Source of the DNA: Acidobacteriota bacterium
GTDB taxonomy: Bacteria; Acidobacteriota; Blastocatellia; UBA7656
Reading direction: 5' to 3'
NCBI GenBank assembly: GCA_038040445.1
Contig: JBBPIG010000006.1
Location: 155,812 to 219,811 of the forward strand
Length of the DNA: 64,000 nucleotides
The notes below the pieces were generated by a model. That model was not told the origin of the DNA. It made no database searches and was given only the letters and a program-made list of their open reading frames with translations. The position numbers were made by a program, and so were the translations under genes. Shown one piece after another: positions 26,743 to 35,614 of this stretch; positions within the stretch are counted from its first letter, which is position 1; every line of letters begins with the position of its first letter.

Positions 26743-28065
26743 TCAAACCTTTCGCTTCTCGCCAGCACTGATTTGGTATCTCCCCAGCCCCAGGCTGGTA
26801 CCCGTTCCAACTCCCAGAAGCTCACCCGCACAAATAAGCGGCATAAACTCGTCGATGACCCGCCCTTCGTATTCAACCTCGCCGATTAGACCGCCCACTC
26901 TTAGTTTGGTCTCCTGACGATCGGTGTAGCGCTCAAGGTCCCACCATCGCAGAGTCGAGCGTACTACCCTCGCAGAGCCTGCCTGCTCGATAAGCCCTCG
27001 ATAGTCCAATTGCATTCGGCCGCTGCCATGGACCGCTGCCAGCATTGAGACCCGGCGCAACAGGCTCCGCACGAGCAACTGGAAACTGAGGCCTGTTTGC
27101 AAGTCGTCTTTGACCCTGATTCGAGCCGGCGTCAAGAATCGCAGCGTTAGGCTGGAGTGGCTGTCCACTGCGCGCGCGACGGAATCGCTTGCTGGCCGCG
27201 CAAGCTGGGACAGGGTTGTGGCAATCACCTGGTCGATCGATTCAAGGACTGGTGTTCCGCCGTCCCCGCTCGTCTGCTCGGCGAGTTTCGCCGCAATCGA
27301 CTCAGACAGAGGTTCTCCGATTCGGGCCGGTAACGAGAGTCCCTGATCATCGCTAGAGTAGACCCGCTCTCGCTCGCCACGAGCGCCTTTGAGAAAGACC
27401 TCTTTCAGATCAAACCCTGCTCGGCCGGCTCCTAACCCTCGATTCGCCATTTCGTTGATCGCGTGTAAGAAAAAGGGGGAGTAGTCGATCGCTTTGCCGA
27501 TCAGTACTAGTCCGAAGCGCAACTCATCTCCAATGTTGAACCGTCTTGGCCGGTCGGGGAAAACAACTGAACTCACTACCGAGGCCGGCGTAGAGATCTG
27601 TCGTTGCGGAACCGAAGCCCGCGTATCAAGAGCGCCTTCAGCATTGGCGCATCTGTTCGCTTCCGGTGACTTCGTTTGAGAGGAGTTCGCAGACTGAACA
27701 GCCGAAGCCGCGGACGAAGCCGCCGCCATTACGTTGGCGGCCGGGACTCGCCACACCCGTCGAACCGGGTTCTCGACCAGGGGCGGTTCTATGAGGAAGG
27801 GCAGCGGTGCGTGAGTTTGTCCGCGCAACTCCTTGATCTCGGGCGGAACGGGCGTCTCGAACAAGTAAGGATAAGCGCAGGTATCCAGCAACGGACATCG
27901 CCGGCAGTCGCGGTGTTCGACAACGCAGGCGGCGTCTTTCAGCGCATGGCCCAATGCGCCTCTGAGAGTCGAACCGAGATACGGCGGCAGTACCGTCTGT
28001 TCTCGCGCGCGCAGCGTTACGTCGAAGCGCGCGATATCCAATCTGTCGAAGTCCTGACACCGCAT
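26743..28065 (-). CDS. cas6: Cas6 pre-crRNA endoribonuclease
   Basis: 440 residues. The N-terminal RAMP part has LPPYLGSTLRGALGHALK and a Cys cluster (CVVEHRDCRRCPLLDTCAYPYLFE); the C-terminal part has SLTLRFLTPARIRVK and ends with the glycine-rich loop GVGTGTSLGLGRYQI. This is the pattern of the Cas6 family (PF10040-like) that cuts repeats to leave the 8-nt ATTGAAAC 5' tag. Residues of about 110-175 are a low-complexity Ala/Ser/Thr-rich linker, unusual for the family. It is the first cas gene in transcription order, separated from the effector operon by the broken DUF1016 gene. The Cys cluster and long linker make it longer than simple Cas6 proteins. Confidence 0.87.
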   Translation of the reverse strand: MRCQDFDRLDIARFDVTLRAREQTVLPPYLGSTLRGALGHALKDAACVVEHRDCRRCPLLDTCAYPYLFETPVPPEIKELRGQTHAPLPFLIEPPLVENPVRRVWRVPAANVMAAASSAASAVQSANSSQTKSPEANRCANAEGALDTRASVPQRQISTPASVVSSVVFPDRPRRFNIGDELRFGLVLIGKAIDYSPFFLHAINEMANRGLGAGRAGFDLKEVFLKGARGERERVYSSDDQGLSLPARIGEPLSESIAAKLAEQTSGDGGTPVLESIDQVIATTLSQLARPASDSVARAVDSHSSLTLRFLTPARIRVKDDLQTGLSFQLLVRSLLRRVSMLAAVHGSGRMQLDYRGLIEQAGSARVVRSTLRWWDLERYTDRQETKLRVGGLIGEVEYEGRVIDEFMPLICAGELLGVGTGTSLGLGRYQISAGEKRKV

Positions 28066-28449
28066 AGGGGCTCCATGCGATACTTCCGATTGCGAAGTCT
28101 CGATCGCGAGTTGTTAACTTCAAACCGGCGAGGGGTCGTGAGGCCAAGGCCGATCGTTTTGCAGTTAAGAATAAGCTCGCTTGGGTCAGCGGGGTCGAGC
28201 GAGTCAGATTTCATTTAGATACGTTCAGACTAATTGTCTCGAAGTGCGGGGCTGCTACTCCGACTTCGAAGACGGCGGCATTGTACGTGGAACCATGCTT
28301 CCATGCAAGAAAAGAAAAGAAAAATACTATTGGGATTGGGTCGCCTTTTCTATAGGCTTCGGCGGCTGCTGTCTTCCACTGCTTGGTCTGCTCTTTCTTT
28401 GGAAGATGCTGGAGTAAACACCCCGCTTGTGAAAGCGAGGCAGGTTCAC
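28066..28449. other. Intergenic region upstream of cas6
   Basis: 384 bp with no recognised gene. Short open frames exist on both strands, including one at 28294-28417 (plus) encoding a hydrophobic peptide, but none has a good ribosome-binding site or a familiar motif. The cas6 promoter should lie here. The stretch may be degraded sequence from the same event that left the STAND fragment next to it. Confidence 0.5.
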
Positions 28450-28788
28450 TCAAATGCGCTTTCGCCTGTCAGGCGAACTCACGCTCTTGAATGCGCCTGA
28501 TTCTAACGCTCGGCAAAAATGGAAGGCATAAAGAAAGACTCCACCTGACCGTTTCAATATACCATCAAGAAGTTCAGATGACTGGAATACCTCGGGCAAT
28601 CTTGCACTTAAGTAAGTGCGCAATAGGTTGTGATTAGTTTCGTCTGAAGAATGTACGCTGAGCTGCACAAACTCTTTCAGCTCCCGTTCCTCGCCACGAC
28701 TCCCAGCCTTCAAGCTTTCGATATCTTTTTGAATCTTTGGCCGTAACCCTTCTCGACTGCTCAGGAGTATGTCAATAACGCTCGGCAT
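28450..28788 (-). pseudogene. Fragment of a STAND/NACHT-type NTPase
   Basis: The 112 residues match only the middle of large STAND NTPases: a sensor-like ILLSSREGLRPKI, an acidic helix linker, LLRTYLSARLPEVF, and the typical SGGVFLYAFHFCRALESG. The Walker motifs that should precede it and the repeat domain that should follow are absent. A TAG stop lies just upstream of the ATG, so it is an isolated piece rather than a full gene. STAND NTPases are frequent in defence islands, which fits its place at the outer edge of the CRISPR locus. Identification is by pattern only. Confidence 0.6.
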
Positions 28789-28942
28789 CTACTCCCACGT
28801 CGCTCCATCGATGCAGGAAAACGCTTCGGCGAAGATCACGAACGAGATGTACGGAAGGCGGAAGTCACACAAAGGACAAAACGAGCGGGAACGGTGAGAA
28901 GTGATGGAATCCGTAAACTGCTTTCAGCAAAGGTTTGCAGTA

Positions 28943-29016
28943 TGGCTGGGAGGCAGGGATTCGAACCCCGATAAGCAGAGTCAGAGTCTGCTGTCCTACC
29001 GTTGAACGACCTCCCA
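28943..29016 (-). tRNA. tRNA-Gln (anticodon CTG)
   Basis: On the minus strand the acceptor TGGGAGG pairs with CCTCCCA. The anticodon arm GCAGA/TCTGC encloses CTCTGAC (anticodon CTG). The T-loop is GGTTCGAATCCC and the 3' CCA is encoded. Length is 71 nt plus CCA. It marks the outer boundary of the CRISPR/defence block. Confidence 0.96.
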
Positions 29017-29387
29017 GCAAACGTCCAAACTATATCGGCCCGCGGATTTTATTGTCAAGTTTTGCGCCCGATGACAACAGGTCTGCGCCTGCTCTGCTTC
29101 GACTTTCCTCCCACCTTTGCTAATGTATCTCCTTCGCGAAACTCACTTGCCGCTGAGGCGCCGGCCGAAATCGACACGAACGAATAAGCGAACGCTGGTC
29201 AGTGATCAATGTTAGGAGGCTCCCTATGACGTGTTTCAGAAAGCTGATCATTCTTACTCTTGTGCTGTTGCTCGCTCAGCCCTAGCACTCTTTCAGCCAG
29301 TTCTCACCGTCACGAATGAAACTGTGAGCGCTTGCTAGCGCAGCGTTGGCAAAGTAGCATTGCAGCGAACTTCGGGGGTAGGATCGC
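29017..29387. other. Intergenic region with a truncated signal-peptide frame
   Basis: 371 bp between tRNA-Gln and the lipoprotein gene. At 29226-29285 (plus) an ATG with AGGAGG about six bases upstream opens a 19-residue hydrophobic peptide (MTCFRKLIILTLVLLLAQP) that stops at TAG. It looks like a signal peptide whose mature part has been lost. Nothing else recognisable is present. Confidence 0.5.
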
Positions 29388-30323
29388 GTGACGTTATCAC
29401 CAAGTCTCAACCAGAAGTTCGAGCGCTCAATGCAATACTTTCAACATCGTGTGTATCGGCGAACGTCAATCGTGTCTCTTATGCTGCTTGCCTCTCTCGC
29501 TCTTGGCTGCACCAACGCGGCTAAGGGAACCAACGCAAACTCGACCGCCTCGAGTCCAAACGGCAAAGGCAACGCGAACGCCGGCCCACGCTCGACCAGC
29601 AGCCAGTCCGCCGCTATCGACATCAAAGAGCCCGAACGTTACAGCGTGTCGATGACCATAAGCGCGCAAGCGGCTTCCGAAGCTCCTTCACCAATGGCGA
29701 CGCAGCAGTTCGGCTTCGCGAAACTGGGAGCGGACCGGCGGTGGACCTTCATGTTACCGGCGCCACTCGGTCAGACGGTGTACCTGGAAAAATCGGGGTT
29801 GAAGTATCTGGTTCTCCTCGACCGCAAACAATATGTTGAGCTTATGCCGGAAGCGCTCGGGGTCCAGTTGGGTGGCATGTTGACGCCCGGCGCGATCGCC
29901 GAACGCTTGAAGTCCCGAGCGCAGCACGAACAGCTCGGGCTGGATACGATCAACGGGCGCCCCGCGATCAAGTATCGGTTAACCGGTTCCGGCGACGCTT
30001 CGAGGCAGATGGACGGCATGATCTTTGTGGATCGGGAAACAGGCTTGCCGCTTCGTTGTGAGATGAACCTGGTATTGCCGGCGGGAACAAAGTCGCGAGT
30101 GATTGTCGAAGCGCGTGACCTTCAGCTTAGTCCGGATCGCGCGCAGTTCGACGTGCCCGCCGGAATGAAAAAGGTCTCGCCGCAAGAGGCAAAGCAGCAA
30201 GTCGAAGGCTTCGCCAGCGCTCTTCGACTTTTCGCAGACATAATGAGCGGCGCCCAGCCGGCGGCACTTGCTGAGGCCGCTCGACCGATCGCCAACAAAA
30301 ATGCGAGCGGGCGCACGCGATAG
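29388..30323 (+). CDS. Secreted lipoprotein of unknown function
   Basis: Up to 311 residues. A lipoprotein signal is clear: SIVSLMLLASLALGC with Cys in a lipobox, followed by an Asn/Ser/Thr-rich linker and a folded region with beta-strand character (FGFAKLGADRRWTFMLPAP, GLPLRCEMNLVLPAG, ARDLQLSPDRAQFDVPAGM). The layout resembles outer-membrane-associated lipoproteins of the DUF4412/LolA-like type, but I cannot assign a family. The start is uncertain: GTG 29388 has a GTAGGA-like site, while ATG 29430 would leave a shorter, still normal signal. It precedes the sugar-binding protein gene by 70 bp on the same strand. Confidence 0.72.
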   Translation: MTLSPSLNQKFERSMQYFQHRVYRRTSIVSLMLLASLALGCTNAAKGTNANSTASSPNGKGNANAGPRSTSSQSAAIDIKEPERYSVSMTISAQAASEAPSPMATQQFGFAKLGADRRWTFMLPAPLGQTVYLEKSGLKYLVLLDRKQYVELMPEALGVQLGGMLTPGAIAERLKSRAQHEQLGLDTINGRPAIKYRLTGSGDASRQMDGMIFVDRETGLPLRCEMNLVLPAGTKSRVIVEARDLQLSPDRAQFDVPAGMKKVSPQEAKQQVEGFASALRLFADIMSGAQPAALAEAARPIANKNASGRTR

Positions 30324-30393
30324 AGCGTCAGCGAACCTGGAGCTCAAGCAGCCGGCTAACGAATCCGCATTGCACCTCGGGGTAAGACAAGAT

Positions 30394-31704
30394 ATGCAAA
30401 ACACCTTGCGATCGGCTGGCGCACGAGTCGCGATGATACTGGTGATGTCGTGTATGGGGTTTTCGCTTGCGAGCTGCAAGGGCACCGGTGGCGAAGCCGG
30501 GCAAATAACACTCGCGGTCAACTCAGGCGTCGAAGGCGACGCGCTCAAGCAGGCGGCTCGCGACTACGAGACTCTCACCGGAGTTCGGGTCAACATAGCG
30601 GAGTTTCCCTACGACAATCTCTTCGAGAAGGAACAGCTAGACCTGACGGCTTCGACTGGCGCGTACGACTTGATCATGCTCGACGACCCCTGGTTTCCGC
30701 GATTCGCAAGCGAAGAGCTTCTCACCGGCCTCACGCCCCTCTATCAGAAGCGCGGGCAGTCCGGACCCGATGAAGATTACGTGCGATCATCGATGGCGCT
30801 CTGCAAGCACCCTTATGAAAGCGGCGAGCTGTACGCCTTGCCTTATGTAGGCAACTCGCAGTTGTTCTTCTATCGCAAAGACCTGCTTCAAAAACACGGC
30901 CTGAAAGACCCGGCGACGTGGGATGATGTGCTGACGGCGGCGAAGACGATCGATGAGCGTGAACGGAGCGGGGCCCCAGGCGGGGGGCGCGTCTACGGCT
31001 ACGTGATGCGAGCCGCTCGCGGCAATTCTGCGGTCGCCGATTTCATGCCGATCTTCTGGTCGTTCGGCGCGGAAATGTTCGACGCCGCCGGCAAGCCCAC
31101 GGTCAACAGCGCGGAAGGGATCAATGCGTTGCGGTTCATGATTGAGTTGGGAAAGTACGCACCGCCCGGCTATGCGAGCTTTAATGCGAGTGAGGTCTCG
31201 GCGCACTTGCTTCAAGGCACCGCGGCGATGTCGATCAACTGGCCCGCGTGGATCAGCGCCTTCGACGATCCGGCAAAATCGAGAGTAGCAGGCAAGATGA
31301 GCTTCGGGACGATGCCGGGCGCAAAAGCCGAAGGCCGCGCCGAGATCGGCAACTGGCTGATTGCGATCCCGCGCGGAGCGCGAAACACGTACGCAGCGTT
31401 CGAGTTCCTGCTGTGGGCGACTGCGGCGGATCAGATGAAGAAGTCGGCGCTGATCGGGAATCCGCCGACGCGGCGCTCGGTGTTCAATGATCCCGATCTC
31501 CTGGCAAAGTTCCCGGCTTATCCGGCGCAGCTTCGCTCGCTCGAGAGGTCCAAGCCTCGGCCTCGTACGCCGCAGTGGAATGAGATCGAGAACGTGTTCG
31601 GGATATTTCTGTCGCGAGCTAACAGCGGCGAATTGACGGCGGAAGCGGCGATGAATCAGGGCAACCTCGAAATAGCGAAGATCGTCGAGCGCAACCGTAA
31701 GTAG
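30394..31704 (+). CDS. Sugar ABC transporter substrate-binding lipoprotein
   Basis: 436 residues from ATG 30394, which is preceded by GGGGTAAG. The lipobox is FSLASC, followed by the family-1 extracellular solute-binding fold: ITLAVNSGVEGDALKQAARDYE, FEKEQLDLTASTGAYDLIMLDDPW, LYALPYVGNSQLFFYRKDLL, then NWLIAIPRGARNTYAAFEF. It should capture a carbohydrate outside the membrane and deliver it to the two permeases at 32434 and 33354. A longer reading from 30268 would overlap the previous gene and put sequence before the signal, so I reject it. The substrate cannot be inferred; the downstream isomerase and oxidoreductase suggest a polyol or modified sugar. Confidence 0.9.
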   Translation: MQNTLRSAGARVAMILVMSCMGFSLASCKGTGGEAGQITLAVNSGVEGDALKQAARDYETLTGVRVNIAEFPYDNLFEKEQLDLTASTGAYDLIMLDDPWFPRFASEELLTGLTPLYQKRGQSGPDEDYVRSSMALCKHPYESGELYALPYVGNSQLFFYRKDLLQKHGLKDPATWDDVLTAAKTIDERERSGAPGGGRVYGYVMRAARGNSAVADFMPIFWSFGAEMFDAAGKPTVNSAEGINALRFMIELGKYAPPGYASFNASEVSAHLLQGTAAMSINWPAWISAFDDPAKSRVAGKMSFGTMPGAKAEGRAEIGNWLIAIPRGARNTYAAFEFLLWATAADQMKKSALIGNPPTRRSVFNDPDLLAKFPAYPAQLRSLERSKPRPRTPQWNEIENVFGIFLSRANSGELTAEAAMNQGNLEIAKIVERNRK

Positions 31705-31719
31705 GTGATCAGCAACCTG

Positions 31720-31836
31720 CTCAAGCTCGCGGTCGGGAAGGGTGGCTTGCCCCCGCCGCTTCTAAGCTGGAGATTCACAATGATGGGTCCTTCACTCAGC
31801 GGGGGCAAGCCACTCTTCCCGACCGCGAGCTTGAGG
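31720..31836. repeat. Long inverted repeat after the binding-protein gene
   Basis: The arms 31720-31756 and 31800-31836 (TCAAGCTCGCGGTCGGGAAG...) are reverse complements with about one mismatch over 37 bp and enclose a 43-nt loop. The rest of 31705-31919 has no gene. The hairpin may stabilise the upstream mRNA end or reduce read-through to the permeases, as seen for binding-protein genes. It is unrelated in sequence to the other hairpins of the window. Confidence 0.82.
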
Positions 31837-31919
31837 ATCATGGTAGGTTCCGGCAGTCACTTGGTGGACTCAGAGGTCAGCAAAGTGGTCAACCTCAGTG
31901 GGGTTTAAAGAAGACCGTC

Positions 31920-32471
31920 ATGCAAACTATAGAGACCGCGCGAGTGTATCTGCGGCCCTTTACTTCGGATGATCTCGACTCGTTCGCATTGATTGGAAGC
32001 GACCCGGACGTGATGCGCTACATCGGGGACGGAAAGCCTCAATCAAGAGAGCGGACCCGAACGCGGTTTAACGCAATCCTCGACCACCATAACCGGCACG
32101 GCTTCGGTGTGTGGGCTGCAGTCGATAAGACTAGCGGCGAGTGGATGGGGTTTTGCGGATTGCAGTTTCTGGACAACGCATCCGAGATCGAAGTCGGATA
32201 TCGACTCGCGAAACGGTTCTGGGGAATTGGCCTCGCTTCCGAAGCGGCAAAGGCGAGCCTGCGGTATGGCTTCGAAGCACTCGGCCTCAACCGCATCGTC
32301 GCGGTTGTGCAGCCGGGGAACATTGGTTCCCGTCGCGTGCTCGAGAAAATCGGACTCAGGTATGTGAAGGATGCTCGCTTCTACAACTCCGACGTGAAGT
32401 ACTACGCAATGACGCGAGAAGAATACCAGCGCGATGATTCAACATACATCCAACGGCCGGCAGAAGACTGA
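31920..32471 (+). CDS. GNAT acetyltransferase (RimJ/RimL type)
   Basis: 183 residues. Family marks include ETARVYLRPFTSDDLD at the N-terminus, GFCGLQFLDNASEIEVGYRL, the acetyl-CoA loop region RFWGIGLASEAAKASLRYGFE, and IVAVVQPGNIGSRRVLEKIGLRY. It transfers acetyl from acetyl-CoA to an amine, often a protein N-terminus or small molecule; the target is unknown. Its end overlaps the start of the permease gene by 38 bp, so it is co-transcribed with the transporter although it has no obvious part in sugar uptake. Confidence 0.92.
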   Translation: MQTIETARVYLRPFTSDDLDSFALIGSDPDVMRYIGDGKPQSRERTRTRFNAILDHHNRHGFGVWAAVDKTSGEWMGFCGLQFLDNASEIEVGYRLAKRFWGIGLASEAAKASLRYGFEALGLNRIVAVVQPGNIGSRRVLEKIGLRYVKDARFYNSDVKYYAMTREEYQRDDSTYIQRPAED

Positions 32472-33357
32472 CCGGCGCCGCGGTACCGCCTCGCTGTGGC
32501 GCGAGACGTCGCTGCCCTACTTGCTGATCGCGCCGACGGTCGCGGTGCTGGTTGCGCTTTCGATCTATCCTCTCTTCTATGCGGTGAAGGTCAGCCTTCA
32601 GACCGGCTCAGGTGAAGCGGCGCGGTGGACCGTTGCGAACTTCGCGCGGCTCGCGAGCGACAGGTTCTTCCTCGAAGCGCTTGCCCACACTTTCATCTAC
32701 GCGGCGGTTGCGCTCACGTTTGAGTTCGCACTCGGGTTGGGCCTCGCCGTGCTGCTGGATCGGCCCTTGCGCGGCAGATCGTTGTTTCGAAGCGCGCTGC
32801 TGATTCCGATGATGCTGCCTCCGGTCGTGGTCGGAGTGGTTTGGCGATTGATGCTCAACCCGGATTTCGGCGCGGTCAACGGCACGCTCAAGGGCGCCGG
32901 AGTAAACACCGAGGCTTTGACCTGGACGGCGTCGCCCACGCTTGCGCTGGCGTCGGTCATCGCCGTGGACATTTGGCAATGGACGCCGTTCATGTTTCTG
33001 GTACTGCTCGCCGGGTTGCAAGCGATCCCGCAAGAACCCTATGAAGCAGCGGTCATCGACGGGTCGAGCGCGTGGCAAACCTTTCGCCATGTCACGCTCC
33101 CGCTACTCAAGCCGGCGATCCTGATTGCGCTATTGCTCCGCACGATGGACCTGCTGAGAGTGTTCGATCAGATCTTCATTCTGACCGAGGGCGGCCCGGG
33201 ATTCTCGACCGAGACGGTCAGCCTGTACATCTATCGCACGGCATTTCGCTTCTCCGACTTCGGTTACGCGGCGGCGATGTCGTTTGTGTTGCTCGTGCTA
33301 ACAAACATAGTCAGCGTCGGCTATATTCGATTGCTTCAGAAACAGGAGGCCGTTTGA
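32434..33357 (+). CDS. Sugar ABC transporter permease (MalF-like)
   Basis: 307 residues with six hydrophobic helices (PYLLIAPTVAVLVALSIYPL first). The EAA loop that contacts the ATPase is EAAVIDGSSAWQTFRHVTLPLL (about 210-231), the signature of family-1 sugar permeases. It forms the membrane channel with the second permease at 33354. Its stop TGA overlaps the TTG start of that gene. The start at ATG 32434 lies inside the acetyltransferase gene, which implies translational coupling. Confidence 0.93.
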   Translation: MIQHTSNGRQKTDRRRGTASLWRETSLPYLLIAPTVAVLVALSIYPLFYAVKVSLQTGSGEAARWTVANFARLASDRFFLEALAHTFIYAAVALTFEFALGLGLAVLLDRPLRGRSLFRSALLIPMMLPPVVVGVVWRLMLNPDFGAVNGTLKGAGVNTEALTWTASPTLALASVIAVDIWQWTPFMFLVLLAGLQAIPQEPYEAAVIDGSSAWQTFRHVTLPLLKPAILIALLLRTMDLLRVFDQIFILTEGGPGFSTETVSLYIYRTAFRFSDFGYAAAMSFVLLVLTNIVSVGYIRLLQKQEAV

Positions 33358-34241
33358 GCGGACAGCACCCGACATCCAAAGCTGCAGGGCAAAGCCCGCC
33401 GGGCGCGTGGCTAACGAGGCTTGCCCGATCGACAAAGTACGTCCTGCTCAGCGTGTCAGTGTTGGCGGCACTCACGCCGGTTTACTGGATGGTGACAATC
33501 TCGCTCAAGAGCGAGGTCGACCAGTTCGCGGTGCCGCCGCGATGGTTGCACTTCTCCCCGACATTAGCTCACTACTACGACGCGTTCTTCACACGTTCGT
33601 TCGGCCGGTACTTGACCACCAGCGTTACGGTTGCCGTGCTTTCGACTATCCTGGCGGTGACGATTGGAACGCTGGCAGCTTACGGGCTATCGCGATTCAG
33701 GCTACGGGGCAGGCTCGACCAGCGGTTGTCGCTGTGGATACTGTCCACGCGAATGTTTCCGCCCATCGTGACCGCGGTCCCGCTGTTTCTGATGATGCGC
33801 GATCTGCGTTTGCTGAACACGATCACATCCCTGGTGATCGTTTACACGGCGCTCAATCTACCGTTCGTCGTGTGGATGATGCGTGGATTTTTTCGGGAGC
33901 TCCCTCGCGAATTGGAAGAGGCGGCAATGGTTGATGGCGACTCGCGGCTTGGGGCATTGGTGCGAGTGATTCTTCCGTTGGTTACCCCGGGTCTGGCTGC
34001 CACAGCCGTCTTTTGCCTGATCGTATCGTGGAACGAGTTTCTGCTTGCGCTGGTGCTGACGCAGACCGATGCGGCGATGACGCTGCCGGTGGGAATCGCC
34101 GGGCGCGTGACTCAGTACGAAATCAAGTGGGGAGTGATGAGCGCGGCGGGAGTGGTTGCGATGATTCCAATACTGGTGTTCGCGATGGCGGTTCAGCGCT
34201 ACCTCGTGAGGGGGTTGTCGCTGGGCGCAGTGAAAGGGTGA
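33354..34241 (+). CDS. Sugar ABC transporter permease (MalG-like)
   Basis: 295 residues from TTG 33354. The start is chosen because AGGAGG lies four bases upstream and the TTGA overlap couples it to the previous stop; a longer frame from 33072 only duplicates the upstream gene. Helices include VLLSVSVLAALTPVYWMVTISLK and the C-terminal MIPILVFAMAVQRYLV. The EAA loop is EEAAMVDGDSRLGALVRVILPL. With the MalF-like partner and the ATPase at 34398 it completes the importer. Confidence 0.92.
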   Translation: MSGQHPTSKAAGQSPPGAWLTRLARSTKYVLLSVSVLAALTPVYWMVTISLKSEVDQFAVPPRWLHFSPTLAHYYDAFFTRSFGRYLTTSVTVAVLSTILAVTIGTLAAYGLSRFRLRGRLDQRLSLWILSTRMFPPIVTAVPLFLMMRDLRLLNTITSLVIVYTALNLPFVVWMMRGFFRELPRELEEAAMVDGDSRLGALVRVILPLVTPGLAATAVFCLIVSWNEFLLALVLTQTDAAMTLPVGIAGRVTQYEIKWGVMSAAGVVAMIPILVFAMAVQRYLVRGLSLGAVKG

Positions 34242-34244
34242 CAA

Positions 34245-34387
34245 GTGATGCGTGGTGCGTGAAACGTGATGTGTGATGCGTGACCGGACCGAAGTCGAAG
34301 TGCAGGTTCATCAGGCATCATCCGGTCACGCATCACGCATCACGCATCACGCATCACGTTTCACGCATCACGCATCACGCGTCACGA
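34245..34387. repeat. CATCACG tandem repeats forming an inverted repeat
   Basis: Between the permease and the ATPase the left part (GTGATGCGTG units, about 34247-34288) is complementary to the right part (TCCGGTCACGCATCACG, about 34321-34387), where CATCACG is repeated many times. A long hairpin is possible and slippage is likely. There is no gene in the gap. Confidence 0.82.
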
Positions 34388-34397
34388 ATGAGTTTCA

Positions 34398-35468
34398 ATG
34401 GACGTGAGATTCGAAAACGTAACGAAGAAGTTCGGCCAAACGGCGGTGGTCGATAACTTCAGCCTTGAATCTGAAGACGGCGAGCTGGTCGTCTTGCTTG
34501 GACCATCGGGGTGTGGCAAGACGACAACCCTGCGAATGCTTGCCGGACTCGAAGACGCAACGTCGGGTGACATCTTTGTCGGGAACGAGCGCGTGAACGA
34601 TGTTCCGACTCGCCACCGCGACATCGCGATGGTCTTTCAAAACTACGCGCTCTATCCTCACATGACTATCGCGCAGAATATCGCCTATCCGCTGCGGGTT
34701 CGAAAGATCGCGAGAGACGAGATCAACCGGCGAGTGAACCAGGTCGCCGACATGCTCGAGATCGGCGGTCTGCTCGGAAGAAGACCGCGCGAGTTGTCGG
34801 GAGGCGAACGCCAGCGCGTCGCGCTCGCCCGCGCGATCATACGCGAGCCCCGCGTCTACTTGATGGACGAGCCGCTTTCGAACCTCGACGCGAAGTTGCG
34901 CGTTCAGATGCGCGGGGAATTGAAGCGATTGCAGCACGAGCTGGGTACTACGGCAATCTACGTGACCCACGATCAGGCTGAGGCGATGACCCTCGCGCAC
35001 CGAGTGGCGATCATGCGTAAGGGTAAGCTCCAACAATTCGACACGCCGATGAACATCTACAACCGTCCGGCCAATCGTTTCGTCGCGGAGTTCGTCGGCA
35101 GCCCGAGTATGAACTTCATCGAAGGCCGATTCGACGCTCCCGCACGCAGCTTCGCAAGCGACGCGCTGTCGCTGAGGATCGAGGAGCGTCAGCTCACCAG
35201 ACTGAATGGCTGCGACCGGGTCACGCTTGGCATCCGCCCTGAACACGTTGAAGTTTCAACTGCCGAGCGCGATGGCTGGCTGAAGGCAAAGGTCTACGTG
35301 ACTGAGTTAATGGGGAACGAGACATTCGTGTTCTTGAGACTGGGCGATGAGAAGATAGTCGCTCGTGCTGCTGCGGATTTTCGCGCTGATATGGATACGC
35401 CGGTGTGGGTGCGGATCGAGATGGACAAGGCTGGCTTCTTTGACTCGAAGACGGGAGATGCGGTTTGA
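34398..35468 (+). CDS. Sugar ABC transporter ATPase (MalK/UgpC/MsmX-like)
   Basis: 356 residues. Walker A GPSGCGKTT, Q-loop VFQNYALYP, signature LSGGERQRVALARA, Walker B VYLMDEPLSNLDAKLR, and switch His in YVTHDQAEAM are all present. A C-terminal TOBE/OB-fold region (LGIRPEHVEV) is typical of the MalK branch. It energises the permease pair encoded just upstream. The downstream isomerase and oxidoreductase share the direction. Confidence 0.95.
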   Translation: MDVRFENVTKKFGQTAVVDNFSLESEDGELVVLLGPSGCGKTTTLRMLAGLEDATSGDIFVGNERVNDVPTRHRDIAMVFQNYALYPHMTIAQNIAYPLRVRKIARDEINRRVNQVADMLEIGGLLGRRPRELSGGERQRVALARAIIREPRVYLMDEPLSNLDAKLRVQMRGELKRLQHELGTTAIYVTHDQAEAMTLAHRVAIMRKGKLQQFDTPMNIYNRPANRFVAEFVGSPSMNFIEGRFDAPARSFASDALSLRIEERQLTRLNGCDRVTLGIRPEHVEVSTAERDGWLKAKVYVTELMGNETFVFLRLGDEKIVARAAADFRADMDTPVWVRIEMDKAGFFDSKTGDAV

Positions 35469-35472
35469 TTTC

Positions 35473-35584
35473 GGATTTAGCCCTGGGAGCGCAGGCTTAG
35501 CGTCCTTTGCGAGTCTTAGCGTACTTTGCGCGAACCTCGTTTCTCGCAAAGAACGCTAAGCCTGCGCTCCCAGGGCTAAAATCC
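35473..35584. repeat. Long inverted repeat after the ATPase gene
   Basis: The left arm (about 35473-35513, containing TAGCCCTGGGAGCGCAGGC) and the right arm (about 35543-35584) are near-perfect reverse complements. This is a third, unrelated hairpin family in the same operon. No gene lies in 35469-35614. Confidence 0.84.
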
Positions 35585-35614
35585 AAAATCAGAAGACGGT
35601 AAAGGAATAAGAGG

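Noticed and set aside
26743-28065. Reading Cas6 as a second Csx10/Cas5-type RAMP
   Set aside because: The N-terminal STLRGA motif is shared by both, but the size, the C-terminal GTSLGLGRY loop and the absence of any other Cas6 favour Cas6.
28294-28417. Possible small membrane protein (about 40 residues) upstream of cas6
   Set aside because: There is no ribosome-binding site or known family, and competing frames exist on the other strand; kept only as a note in the intergenic entry.
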